This document shows, in pieces, positions 44,664-56,289 of a stretch of DNA of 64,000 nt; position 1 is the stretch's first letter; each line of letters starts with the position of its first letter. Source of the stretch: Panicum virgatum (lineage: Eukaryota; Streptophyta; Magnoliopsida; Poales; Poaceae). The position numbers and the translations under genes were made by a program. Below the pieces are notes generated by a model. It had not been told where the DNA came from. It ran no database searches and was given only the letters and a program-made list of their open reading frames with translations. Location of the stretch: contig NC_053146.1 in assembly GCF_016808335.1 (NCBI RefSeq), forward strand, positions 40,792,470-40,856,469, in the 5' to 3' direction.

Positions 44664-47320
44664 ATGAGCTCAATGACAAAGCTTGCAGACATTACTTCAG
44701 GGCAGCAAAACTGCAAGGTCTTAGCCCGCATTACAAGACTATGGGATTCTAAAAATATGAACTCTAGAGCTGCGGATCCCCTCATTAGCATTGATGGTGT
44801 CATCCTTGACGAAGATGTACATTCTCTATTGGCTTACTTTATTTTTTCCAGCTAATTTGCACATATTTATACGGATTAAGCATAATCAAACCTCCATTTC
44901 CTTTTGGATCCAGGGAAAAATGGCTCACATTAGTGTCCCCAAAAAACTTGAAAAACAGTTTCGACCTTCACTCACTCAAGGATCTGTCTATATGTTTACA
45001 AACCTCATTGCTGTTGATACAAAACAAAAGGCATATATATATCACCATCAGGACTACATGCTCCAGTTCCAACACACCTCGATGGTTAATCGTCTTCAAA
45101 CACGAGGAGGAACCATCCCCAGATTTGCATTCAATCTATGCCCATTTGATCAACTTCCATCAAAAAACATCCGCTCAAAACCCCTCATAGGTATTTCATG
45201 CCCTTCTATCTTTACCTAGAATTGTTTGTACCGATATATCTTAACAAAGCTTCATTTTTTACAGATTTAATTGGAGTCATCAGTGATGTTGGTCCATATG
45301 ACTTTGCTAGCCCTACATCAAATAAAAAACTGCGAAAAATCCAAATTTGTGACCTAGAGTATGCATCTTCACAAAGATATGATTTTCTAGCAACCTGACC
45401 ACTATCCTTCTTATGAATATTTGTACTATGATAGGGAACAAACGCAACAATTGCTCCTCTGGTCTGAACATGGTGAATCATTTGATGGGGACAACATCAT
45501 TCAACAATCCAAAAATGGAATTGTGGTGGCAATATTTGCAGGCTTAACTGTAGGAAACTTTTCAGGTTAGTAATTTAAATAATTCTTTCTCAAAACTAAC
45601 CTTATGCATATATGCCCTCTATAATACCATCATACTTTATAGGACAAATAGAGGCATCATCCAGTTCTGCAACTCAAGTATTCATTGACTCGGACCTTCA
45701 GGAAATCGTCAAATTTCGTGAAAGGTATGTTTCTAGAAATGTTCATCTCCAATATTAGTGAAACAAAAAACTATAGCAAACAAATTAATACATACATAAC
45801 AATGTTTTCTCAAGCTACCAATGGGAACCTCCAGCTTTACAACGACATTTACCTCAAATTCTACAAAAATCACCAATTGAAGCAGCTGGTCAAATATACA
45901 AGATTGAGCAGCTAACTGCACTGCAGCCTTCCTCTTTCCAGGTAACACTACATGTTCCTCATCACATAACGATTTCTGGAACTGCTACCTTACTTCTGTA
46001 GCAATGACTTTGAGCTAATTTTCGTACATTGAGTTGTTTACTGTTTAGTCAAACATAGTCTGCTCTTTCTTTACTATTCTGTCCTGACAATGAGTTTGTC
46101 CTAAACCAAATTATACTACTGCATATTCTCATTCCTTTCTCTTCCATGCAAATAACAGAGGGGTGCTACATATAGTTGCATCGCAAAGATAACAGCCATA
46201 GTACCGTCAATAAAATGGTACTACAAAGCCTGCCTATCTTGCAAAATAGGATACAACAGCATTTCAGAAACTCCAAGATGTGATTGTGCTACTTCACAGC
46301 CCATGCCTATGTAACTTCCTTATTTCTCAAATATGTTTTCAAAAATTTCCAAACCAACATATTAGTCACATTGCTAACACTGTATCAATACAACAGGTTC
46401 AAGCTTCCTCTTGCACTTACAGATGATACAGGAAGCATAGAAGCAATAGCTTTCTCTTCCATAGCTGAAGATTTAGTAGAGCGTAATGCATACCAAGCTT
46501 CTCAAAACATGAAGATACATGCAACAGACCATGCAGCGTCTTTACAAACAGCTGTTGGGAAAATAAGACTATTCCACATAGGAATGAGTACTGATATGTC
46601 ATCAAACTTCTCCATTAAATATGTCATCCGGAAGAGTTTTCCAATCGACAAACCACCCTCAACATCACTTCTGTCACATAATGAGGTTAGCCAACTATTC
46701 TGAATGTATCATGTTATATTTATTACCATATCTTATGGAAAACATGTGTTTTCAGAATACACCTGCATCGCCTATATTACCTCTTCCAGCAACTAATGAC
46801 ACATCCAGCGTCACCAGGTTTTTTTTTAAATAATTACAATTTAAAATTAACTACCTCATGTGTATTTCTAATATGTTCTAACTATTTCATTTTTTCCTTT
46901 CAACACAAAACCAAGTTCTGCTGCGAAGAGAACTATAGACTTTGATCATAGGTACACAGTTGTTCAAGCACTCCTACTTATTGCAATTTTTTAAAAAATT
47001 TCCATTTGCCTGGTATTGATATTACACCATTCAATTCAGCGAAACACATGCACCATCCACGCCAGATGATGCAAAACGTCAAAAAAATAATGTAAGTGCT
47101 AACATCCCTCACTCCCTCACTCATTTTTATCACACCCATTACTAACACCCTATTATCCTACACCCATGCAGATAACGATAGTGGACAATCCATAACTTCA
47201 CTTATCCAAGATAGTCGATACAAAGTCCAATCACTTCACAAAATGATGCAGACATTTCCATTTCCTCCTAGAATAAAATTAAAGCAACCTTATTACCTAT
47301 TATGGTTCCTCTTTTTATGA
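44664..47320 (+). CDS. Helitron-borne RPA70-like single-strand DNA-binding protein
   Basis: Exons that keep one frame across GT-AG introns: 44664-44816, 44914-45190, 45265-45358, 45435-45565, 45643-45724, 45815-45941, 46159-46310, 46396-46685, then short acidic/polar exons to a stop near 47320. The start is MSSMTKLADI. The order is an OB fold (DBD-A-like), a second OB fold (LLLWSEHGESF in its core), a zinc-ribbon OB fold with CLSC and CDC, and a third OB region ending IGMSTDMSSN. This matches plant RPA1-like proteins, which coat single-stranded DNA. It lies in the same direction as the helicase and 131 bp after it. No disabling change was found in the exons read. Boundaries are by eye. Confidence 0.8.
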
Positions 47321-47433
47321 GTTTCATCAACTTCAACTTATCCTTACATTGACTTCAATATTTAATCATATATCTTATATACATGTATATCTCCAATGCT
47401 ATCCCGCAGCAACGCGCGGGGTATTCAACTAGT

Positions 47434-48150
47434 TATTGTAACATCCAGGTGCAAGGCTGAATGGGCACCACAAACATGGTAGCCTATATTTGATCAGAAA
47501 TTCGGAAATAAACAAGTGACAAATGCTGAATAAAATTGAAACATGGAAACTCTAAAAGATTAATCGATTATTGTACGCATAGCATGAAATACGTTAAACT
47601 GTTGTTTTGACTATAAATCAAGTTTCATGAAAAACATATTGCTTCCTTGCTCGTCATCCATACAGCTCATAGTAATACATTTAATTTACTAGATGGGCGG
47701 CAAAAGATCCTAGAGATGCATATTTACAATAATTCCCATGGCTATATATGGTAAATGACGTTCAGAGAAAGGTAGTTCTAAGTTCCCAACATAATAATGT
47801 GGTGACCAGAATGATGTGGATTGTTTTTCAGTGCTGTTTTTCAGTGGTGATCCTAGAGATGCATATTGTACGCCAGTTTGCTTGTTGTAACGCTGAGCGA
47901 ATCACAGGCGTGATCATCATTGTTAGTATAAGAATAAATCTCCATCCCAGTGGTGACTGAAAATCAAGTTTAGTACTTTAGTCTGCAACGAATTGAGGAA
48001 ATTGGCGGTCGATCCAACAGCAAAACATAAGTTATGTATCACAAACCTTCTTCCTGCGCCCAGATTTGCCCAGGTTTAGGTCGGAGCTGCGGCTGCTTGA
48101 GCCCATCACGGAAATCTGCATTAGTCGTATGGGGAAACGGAATTGGAACG
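47434..48150. other. Intergenic, AT-rich, no gene
   Basis: An 18-bp phrase 'gatcctagagatgcatat' occurs twice (near 47706 and 47849). No gene or element end was recognised. Confidence 0.5.
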
Positions 48151-48158
48151 GTGGTAAA

Positions 48159-48441
48159 CAGTGGCGGAACCAGAATTGAGTTGAACCCCGGGCCGAGTTT
48201 TAAATATAGTTGTGACAAAAATCAGACGTCGACAAACTCATAGTTCAAAAGATACACGAGAACATAATGGAAGTTCAAAAGATACACGAGAACATAATGG
48301 AAAGAGAGAAAACATACAACAAGTGTCATCGCGAAATAGTATATTTATTCTTCTTCAACAATTTTTTAGACTTATTCAACAATTTTTTGGGCCGAACCCC
48401 GGGCCATGGCACGGGTGGCCCGGGGTGTACATCCGCCACTG
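48159..48441. mobile_element. hAT-type MITE, 283 bp
   Basis: Ends are CAGTGGCGGAACCAG at the left and, on the other strand, CAGTGGCGGATGTACAC at the right. The 8-bp target duplication GTGGTAAA is perfect (48151-48158 and 48442-48449). The interior has a tandem duplication of about 32 bp ('gttcaaaagatacacgagaa', near 48242 and 48274). Confidence 0.92.
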
Positions 48442-48449
48442 GTGGTAAA

Positions 48450-48973
48450 GAAGAACTATTCTTTTACCCAGCAACTTAGTGGATGGATTCGAAGCTTTAC
48501 CTCCGTCAGAACAACATTGGAAAAAAAGGATCCCATGGAGCGACCAAACCCATCACCGGTAGTGGCTGCAGATGCCAGGAACTATTACGGTGACGCGAAT
48601 GGTCTCGAAGCCCTGAGGAGAGGAGGCTGCATCGATACCACCTCCATCGGCGGCTTGTGGTCCTGTCCGGCGGCGGCGAAATCAAAGGAATGCGGGGATT
48701 AGGCAGATTTGGAAAGAAAGCAATTTCGGGGCACCGCTGATCCTCAGCGCTCGGGACGGGTGGCTGGGCTGAGCCGAGCCGTGGTCATAGTTGTTGAGCC
48801 AAGCCAGGATGGGGGCGGGCCACGCGTGCGGAAGCTGGGCACCATCAGGGTGCGTCCACGTGCACTGGTGCATTGGGTTCGATCCGGCCACAAAATAGGC
48901 TATTCTATAGCCGGCTACAAATAAAAAGTTCCATATATATATATTGGATTATTCAGAGTAAGAGTCGGGCATA
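48450..48973. other. Intergenic, GC-rich patch without recognised gene
   Basis: The frame at 48406-48702 and others in 48540-48900 overlap and lack domains. It may be a gene fragment. Confidence 0.45.
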
Positions 48974-48975
48974 TA

Positions 48976-49092
48976 CTTCTTCTGACCTGAAATGTAAGTC
49001 ATTCTGGCATTTTATCAGATTCATTGAATATTCTATGGATCTGGACATAGTAAAACACTTCCAGGATGGCTTACATTTCTGAACGGAGGGAG
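48976..49092. mobile_element. Short Stowaway-type MITE, 117 bp
   Basis: The left end (…CTGACCTGAAATGTAAGTCA) and the right end (GGCTTACATTTCTGAACGGA…GGGAG) are imperfect inverted repeats. TA flanks both sides (48974-48975 and 49093-49094). Confidence 0.8.
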
Positions 49093-49374
49093 TATATTTT
49101 TAAGAGAAGCAAATCCAGACACTATATATGCTTCATTTGCTGAGATTTGACTTGGTCGTCCCTGCGGATCAAATGTGCAGACAAAATAAAATAATTCGCA
49201 ATTACATAATATAAGCATTGCAGCCTGACCAACTTTGAAGCAACATCTCTTTCGATAATTTACAGCCTGCCCTAATAATAAGCTAACCAACTTGCCTTTT
49301 TTTTAGAACAGCTAACCAACTTGCCGTTGATCTCGTAGAAGACAGCTTCAATTCCTTGTGCAGAAATGTCTATT

Positions 49375-51419
49375 CGAGGAATGTGGAGTACTCTATCCTG
49401 TTTGTGATGAGTGAATTGTCAACCGTGCGATGTGATCGTGCGCTTGGTCTTTGGTTGCAGGTACACGGGCGTCAAGTTTCGACGGAGAGCTGTTGTGGAG
49501 GTGCTGTGGCCGATGGACCGTGCGGTGGACGGCGGTGAAGGGCAGCCGGGACCGGAGCTCGAGCCGGGTGGCAGCTGTGGCGTCCACTCCTGGATCGAGG
49601 GCGCAAGCGGCGACGGAAGGCGGGTTTCTTGGTTTGTGCGACAAAACCAAGGAGGCGGACGGCAGTTGAAGACGCCAAGTCGTGGAGGCACGGGCGTCGG
49701 TCTCGGGACTGACGGAGGCGACGGGCGTTGACGGCGTTTAGGGCCTCGCTGCGAGCGAGGAGGAGACGGGCGTCGGGCGGCGTCTAGGACCGTCAGAATG
49801 CCGAGGCAGGAACGGCATTTAGGGCCACGGCGTGGAGGCGGGAATCTTCACGCGCGTGGAGTTTTGGCGGTTTTCTCAAAAACCGGCCACATACCCGGTT
49901 TCGCGGACCCCCCAAAACCGTGAACCGGATCTTCATCGATATGGCGGCATCGCGGAGAAGGCTTCGAGTCGAAGAAATAACCTCGGCCGTCGGATGAGTC
50001 CAATGTATCTTTTCCGGTTTTGCCTCTACGGGCTTTCTAGTGTCTAGTTAAGTCTAGGGATATTTTAGTCTTTAGTCTAGAGAGTTAGTAGGGTTAAAAG
50101 AGAGAGGAGGGCAGCCAACTCACCTGCCCCTAGAGCCAAGGAACCAGACGCCACTCTCATATCCTCCAGGCGCCCCCTCTGTCCCTCTCTCTGTTCTCTC
50201 CTTCTCTTCTCTAGGAGTAGAAGTTGGACCATGGTATCTTGAGTTTTTTACTGAGATTGATCGGGAAAGGAGGCCCTTCCCTCCTTGTGCCCTCCGGGGT
50301 TTTGAATTCACTTCGATTTCGTTCATCTTGAGCCTCGTTTGTTTGAAATTCGATTTTCCTTTGTCGATTCATGAGCACGAGTTGATGGCTTGGTTCTTGA
50401 TGATTTCGTGACTCTATGAAGTGACTCTAATACATCTAGCCCAGTGCTACAACCCCTGGAATCACGAGTCCACTCGAATCAAAGTTCTTGGCGTTCTAGA
50501 GAAAACCCCCGTTCTTGCTCGTAATTCTTCAATTCCTCCCAAACTATGGAGTGATTCGTCGATTCCTTCCGTGGACATGTTCACAAGTCCTTTGTGATCA
50601 TGGCTGCAAAATTTGAGCTCCTTTGGACTTGATTTGATCTTCCAATCATCGAAGATTCCAAAGGTCCCGGGCTGGAGAGGGTTTCTGGACTCTGTTCTTC
50701 CTAGCACCGGATGAACCGACGCTTTGAAGTTGTCCGCGTCGGATCAACCGGTTTGTAGGATCTTGGTACTTTAGGGTTTTGGACGTTCGGATTGGTTGCA
50801 TCGATGCGTTTGTTCCACAAGTATCGGTTCAACCGGTGAAGCCTGAATATCTGTCTCTGCGTGCTGTTTTTGCCGTTGCACCGGTGTATTGAAGTTTGTC
50901 TACGTCGGTTTAACTGGTGCTCAGCACTCTTCGTCTTGTGATCTCTCTGGTCAATTGCACCGACGCTAGGGTTTTGTTGGCGTCGGTTTAACTGGTGTTC
51001 ACTACGTCATTTTGCAGTCCCTCTGGACAACTGCACCGATGATTGGGCTTGATTTTGTCGGATCATCCGGTGCTCTATCACCGGTTCAACCGACGCCCTT
51101 TGAAGCCTCTGCATCGGTTCAACCGGTGCTCACTTTGACTGCTACCGTCTCTGCTCGTCGGTTGAACTGGCGCCATTCAAACTCAAGTGTCGGATCAACC
51201 GGTGAGTTATACCGTGCTGTTTTTGTGCTGCTCTTCGTGGTTACTTCCGCGGTCGCTCTTGCTTGTTCCTAGGGCTGCTTTGTATTAGTATAGCTCCTCT
51301 ACACTTTACCTAGGACTCGAGGGTTGGGTGTAAACTTGAGATCATAGGCCGAGCTTTCAATTGCGAGAATTTTTGATCGGCTCACATTCACCCCCTCTGG
51401 TCGTCTTTTCGGTCCCTCA
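49375..51419 (+). mobile_element. Solo LTR of the Sirevirus family at 20591, 2045 bp
   Basis: It aligns end to end with the Sirevirus LTRs, from GAGGAATGTGGAGTACTC to TTTTCGGTCCCTCA, but is clearly more diverged. The 5-bp target duplication CTATT is perfect (49370-49374 and 51420-51424). No internal sequence is left, so it arose by recombination between two LTRs. The 5' tip reads CG instead of TG. It has one copy of the segment duplicated in the 5' LTR at 20845, and its own dyad-symmetric array at about 50704-51200. Confidence 0.93.
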
Positions 51420-51424
51420 CTATT

Positions 51425-51930
51425 CGATCGATTTACACGTACAAGATTGAGCGTTCCTCTGCCCCCGTACCAGTCCGCCGGAAATTGTGAAGTTCAAGTC
51501 CCAGATTCCCACCATTCGCGGACATGCAGCTCGACAGCTTGCACATGCATGGATACACTGTACATACTTTGGTTTGCTTTCTCCTGATTCCTCGCGTGAA
51601 TTATGCATTCTAAAGTACACTACGAATGAATCATCATTCACACGTATGAATGAATGAATTCATGGTCTGATATAGAACCCATGTGGCTATGTAATAATCG
51701 ACGAATGTAGGATCCCAGTCATCCCCAATCATACAGCTAGTAATGGAGAACCTTTCATCCAGTAGTCCAGCTAATTAAAAAACAGAAGATCTATGAAAGA
51801 ATGCCAGCTCCTCCGCTGCTAATAAGACCTTTTTCTTTACCAATACTTTTGCAAGTTCCCCGCCGCTCCGTGCCGCAAGCCGAGTGTCGGTGTCGGTCTT
51901 GAGCGCAGCAAATACTCATCACTTAGGTTG
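51425..51930. other. Intergenic, no gene seen
   Basis: Short AT-rich spacer. A small ATTC/GAAT-rich patch occurs near 51625-51660. Confidence 0.55.
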
Positions 51931-51933
51931 TTA

Positions 51934-52231
51934 GAGCATCGCCAACAGATTACTCATCTCTCTTCCCAATATCAAAAAATTGATGTTTTAGTGATAGATC
52001 GGAGGTGCTCCAATAGATTACCAATTCGATCCCCATTACCTATAAGTTTTTGGTAATCACCAAAATACACCTCTCTCTCATCTAAATGAAGGGGATTTCC
52101 CCTCTACCCTATTATTGATGATTGGATTTTGGTAATATGCTGCAGCAACCATTACCTAAAAAACAAAAGTAGCTATTGGTAATGGAGAGATAAGGAATAT
52201 TTAAGGTATGAGTAATCTGTTGGAGATGTTC
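51934..52231. mobile_element. Tourist-type MITE, 298 bp
   Basis: The left end is GAGCATCGCCAACAGATTAC and the right end reads, on the other strand, GAACATCTCCAACAGATTAC. TTA lies on both sides (51931-51933 and 52232-52234). Non-coding. Confidence 0.9.
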
Positions 52232-52234
52232 TTA

Positions 52235-52931
52235 CAATTTGTTCCTCATAATATTCGATGCTTGATTATTAAGAATATAATTTTACTACTAATTACAACT
52301 TGTCGTCGTTATTGCTAATTTCTCCAGAAAATGAAAGGTAGCTGTGTGCACGTCTCAGGAAGAAAAATGCATGGTTTCTTTTTTTTTGAGCAAAAAATGC
52401 ATGGTTTCTTTATGACCGTATCTCTGTGATGCAACAACGTAATGGTGTCCAAGACCAAGACTAGCTATCTAAACGCTACTGCTGAGCAGCACGCTTCAGC
52501 AACTCCTATAAGCACAAGCAAACAGAGCAAATGGGTATTACTGAATTTTCAGTGTAAGGGCACGAGACCCCTCCTTGTGTTCCACTTGGCCTGTGCATCG
52601 TGTTCTTTTCCCCTGAAATTGCTAGGGAATATCGTGGTTCGTCATTTGGAGGACTTGAAGCTCAACCTACGCGTCACCATTTACCGTTGCATTGCAGGGT
52701 TGACTTGCTATCTCATAGGCGTGTGTACGGACGGAGGCTTCCTGCTTGGTGGCGTCAGACAACCAACTTGCTGAAGGTCAATCCCAACCCGAGACACTAA
52801 GTTTCTATACTTGACATATCATATATACACTACTTATAGAAACTACATTACTAATGAATAATTTTTTCAAATAAATTATTATTCAATCATATTTCTTCTA
52901 TCTTTTTTCTCCCTCCAATCCTCTCTTCTTT
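52235..52931. other. Intergenic, with an unsupported 110-codon frame
   Basis: The frame at 52442-52774 on + shows no motif I recognise. The flanks are AT-rich. A short duplication 'aaatgcatggtttctttt' occurs near 52366 and 52396. Confidence 0.4.
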
Positions 52932-52934
52932 TGT

Positions 52935-53503
52935 CACTACTACAGATTCGGCCTTTTGTCCCGATTTTGGAAACGGGACATGGCTTCCGGGACAAAAGCC
53001 TCGAGGCTTTTATCCCGGGTGGCAGAATCGGGACAAAATGTGAGGCTTTTGTCCCGGGTGGCAGAACCGGGACAAAATGTCTCTGACGCTAAAAAATTTT
53101 TTACACCCCGCGGGATTCGATCCCAAGACCTCTTGCCTAGCGTATGGTTTACTTGCCAACTCACCTAAGTAGTATATGTGACTCAGTATAAAATAACTTC
53201 ATTTTGAACTATCACGTGGAGGGGTCTTTTGTCCGGGTTGGTAACACCAACCAGGACAAAAGGGGCCTTTTGTTCCGGGTCGAGCCACCAACCGGGACAA
53301 AAGGGTCACCCTTTAGTCCGGGTTGGTGTTACCAACCGGGACAAAAGGGTTGTCCCGGTTGGTGGCTCCACCCGGGACAAAAGATCCCTATCCCCCCGCT
53401 GGTCCGGCTAGCCGTTGGACCCGGGACAAAAGCCACATTTTGTCCCGGGCCCAAAGACAGCCGGGACAAATGGCCTGGAACAAAGGCCTGTTCTGTAGTA
53501 GTG
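52935..53503. mobile_element. Small non-autonomous CACTA element, 569 bp
   Basis: Both ends start CACTACTACAGA (left on +, right on -), followed by GGCCTTTTGTCCCG-type sequence. The 3-bp target duplication TGT lies at 52932-52934 and 53504-53506. About fifteen GGGACAAAA or TTTTGTCCCGG motifs in both orientations fill it. Its family differs from the 7760 element by its subterminal motif. Confidence 0.94.
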
Positions 53504-53506
53504 TGT

Positions 53507-54640
53507 CTTGGTTTTCGTGTAGATATAATTTCTTGCATGAGACAGTTTTTTCATATTTTTTTTCTTCTCTCCTCGTTAACTATCCTGTCACCTCATCTTT
53601 TTGTTGAGTATATGGCAACGTATTTAATATTATAGAAACCAGCTGAGTTGGAGGGTTAGGACTGCTCTAATCATATATTCAACTCTGGAGAAAAAAGTGG
53701 CAAAGGGGATGCGCTAGCTGCTTCCTCCAACCTGAGGACCGGTTCATTATTGATTATTCTATTGTCGAATTTCGTTTGCTTTTTTTTTACAAGGTTTCCT
53801 CATGGTTTTGTGGGGTTTGGTTTCCAGATTAAATGATGACCAAAGATCGAGACACTGGAAAGCGAAGACAAAGGTCACCACGGTAGTAACGATCGTCTGG
53901 GTTAGGGTTCTGGGTCGCACCTGGAAGACATGCATGGCTGCTCCCCTGATCTTCCGCTTGGACTATCAACCTTGATCATGCACTCCCGGATGAAACGTAT
54001 TAAAGACTAGGGCGATCTAGGGATGCAAATGGGTGATTCGTAGACATACTTAATTCAAATATTTATACTTCTTCAAAATACGATCATATTTTGGAGAAGT
54101 AGTACAAATATTTAAACCAAAGAGGGTTCTTAAGAATCGCGCATTTGCACCCCTAAGGCGATCCGTGTTCGAATGTTGAAGATCGAACCTAATCTTGCCG
54201 GTTGCCAATAAACTTTAGCAGCATATAAAAGCCATAGTTCTTTAACTTAACCTAACACATGATGAATCTAACTAATGCGGCAGTGGTGCTGGTATAAAGA
54301 GCTTCTGCTCCCCTCCAGCACTTTTAGCAATCATATTTCGGCAGATGAACATGATTAGAGTTTTGTTCATAAGAAATGGTCAGCCGGCCACCTCTTAGTA
54401 CCTTCTTTAGAGCCATCTCTTAGTATCTATATAACCGTGGAGGTAAGGTTTTGCCCTTAAAAATGGAAGGTAATTAATTCGGGCTATGATTACAGATCAA
54501 TTTATTTCCTTAATGATGTTTTGGTGATTTAAATGATTTCCTTATTTCTTATTTCCTTAACTTGTTTTTTCTATTTCCTTTAACTGTGTAGATCATCACA
54601 TCTCTAAAGACCTAAAACTGGTGAACTTCTCGAGCCCAGA
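53507..54640. other. Intergenic, no gene seen
   Basis: Plain AT-rich sequence without recognised repeats or frames. Confidence 0.55.
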
Positions 54641-54659
54641 TTGTGCCACGTCGCCCGCA

Positions 54660-55045
54660 TTTCTCGACCGATCACACGCACACACGATCATTTTGCAAAA
54701 AAGCTCTCCACCTTTAAAGAAATCACCCGCACTCCGAACTCCTCTCACAGGTATTTTGTAAGAAAAGGTTCACAGCTTTTATCAACCCGCAAAACCTCTC
54801 ACACGTACAAGTCCCGGTCATTTTGCTAAAAAAGCCCTCTATCTTTAGAGAAATCAACCTGAGTTCGAACTTCTCTTACTGGTATTTTTACGAAAAGGCC
54901 CACACCTTTTATCACAATCAACCCGCAGTCCAACCTTCACTGTTCAGGAAAATTTGCAAAGGAAACCTTAAGTTTCGCATGAAATCAACCTGTTATCTTG
55001 GTCCTCTCTTAGCAATTTTTTTAGAAGAACTCTTAGATTTTAATT
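54660..55045. repeat. Degenerate tandem repeat, same type as at 895-1210
   Basis: About four to five units of 75-85 bp are seen, each with 'attttgcaaaaaag', 'cacctttaa', 'aatcaacccgcag' and 'ctctcac' type blocks. Order and spacing match the repeat at 895-1210. No Helitron-like 3' hairpin was found next to this copy. Confidence 0.5.
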
Positions 55046-55500
55046 AAATCAAACCACAACTTGTTCCATTCGATACTTATACACATGCAACATTATATGT
55101 ACAATTAGAACAACAAAATGTGTTGAACTCAAAAGTTGTTCAATATAAAATTTGATCCAAAATTCAAGAAATAAAACTTTATTATTGAGCAAATTTTGAA
55201 ATTCAAAATGCTCTGGCAATTCGTTTGCTCAATGCTTACATGTGATCCGTTGTACCTATAATTTGGACACCAAAACATCTTTAAATTAATAAGTGTTCAA
55301 TACAAAAGTTTCTGACAATATCAAAATCTATAGCCTTATTATATAGTATAATTTTAAATTCAAGGCACTTTTACAGAAATGTTTTAAATACAAACATTGC
55401 TCAAAATTTCAAAACCTAAAAATTTGCTACACAAGAAAATTCTAATTCAAAGCGCTTTCGTAATTCATTCAACATGATACCCTGTTTTGTTAAAAATATA

Positions 55501-55626
55501 ATATCGTATCACCGTTCTTCTATAGCTTCTCATACTACCTCCATAATAACACATCGTATTTGAATATCGTATCACCGTTATTCTATAGCTTCTCATACTA
55601 CCTCCATAATAACACATCGTATTTGA
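55501..55626. repeat. 63-bp tandem duplication
   Basis: The unit starting ATATCGTATCACCGTT occurs at 55501 and 55564 with a single visible difference (c/a in 'gttcttc' against 'gttattc'). Confidence 0.95.
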
Positions 55627-56280
55627 ATATATCCAGAACGTACTTAAAATAATATCACCACCTCTATTAATTGCCACATGATTAAAAGTCGAAATCTCTT
55701 CATTCTCAATTGCAGCTAATTGTGCTCGGACCTCCCTAATAAATCATTTTAACCCTCCTTTCACCGTAGAAAATATAGCAAAAAATATCGTAGATCCATT
55801 TTGATACTCAAAATAATATACTACTTAAATAGTAGCATCATGATAATAGAATGCCCAAAATATATACCAAGTGCAACAGCGGGACACAGACCATAGAACC
55901 TATACAAAAATAATGAAGTGATGGATTTATCTTACCTAATTTGCTTAACAAATATACATTTGCCTAGATACAATAATTACTATATGCTTAAACTAAAGTT
56001 CACATCAACTATAATACTACGACACGAGACAATGGGTCACGGGATTTTGTTGTGACCTTGCTTACTAGCTCTGATATGCTTTCCTTCCTCTTTTATGGGC
56101 ACAAACGATAAACTTTGAAGGTTCAATTTATATGATTCATAATTTTATATTTAATATGCAACTTTATTAAAGTACCATGTCCTATTTGCAGGCACTCAGA
56201 ACCCATGAATCACATAAACATAATATTATCATAAATGTCTCAAATATATATAGCTCTGTTCAAAAAACATTTCCACTGAC
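55627..56280. other. AT-rich spacer, no gene
   Basis: No frames or repeats of note are present. It is bordered on the right by organelle-like sequence. Confidence 0.55.
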
Positions 56281-56289
56281 TTTAAAAGA

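Larger units (their letters stand above)
39955..47432 (+). mobile_element. Helitron, 7.5 kb, with helicase and RPA-like genes
   Basis: The proposed 5' end TCTATATATCTTATATAAAC follows A at 39954. The 3' end is a hairpin (stem CCCGC at 47403-47407 with GCGGG at 47416-47420), then eight bases, then CTAG at 47429-47432 before host T. An A-T target without duplication is the Helitron rule. Inside are a PIF1-family helicase ORF and, 131 bp downstream, an RPA-like multi-exon gene; plant Helitrons are known to carry both. The N-terminal Rep part with its HUH motif is missing, so this copy could not cut or join DNA by itself. The part at 40000-41400 is GC-rich and may be native leader or captured sequence. 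Confidence 0.88.

Noticed and set aside
52970..53490. Second array of spaced GGGACAAAA repeats
   Set aside because: Same reason: these are subterminal motifs of the small CACTA element at 52935-53503.
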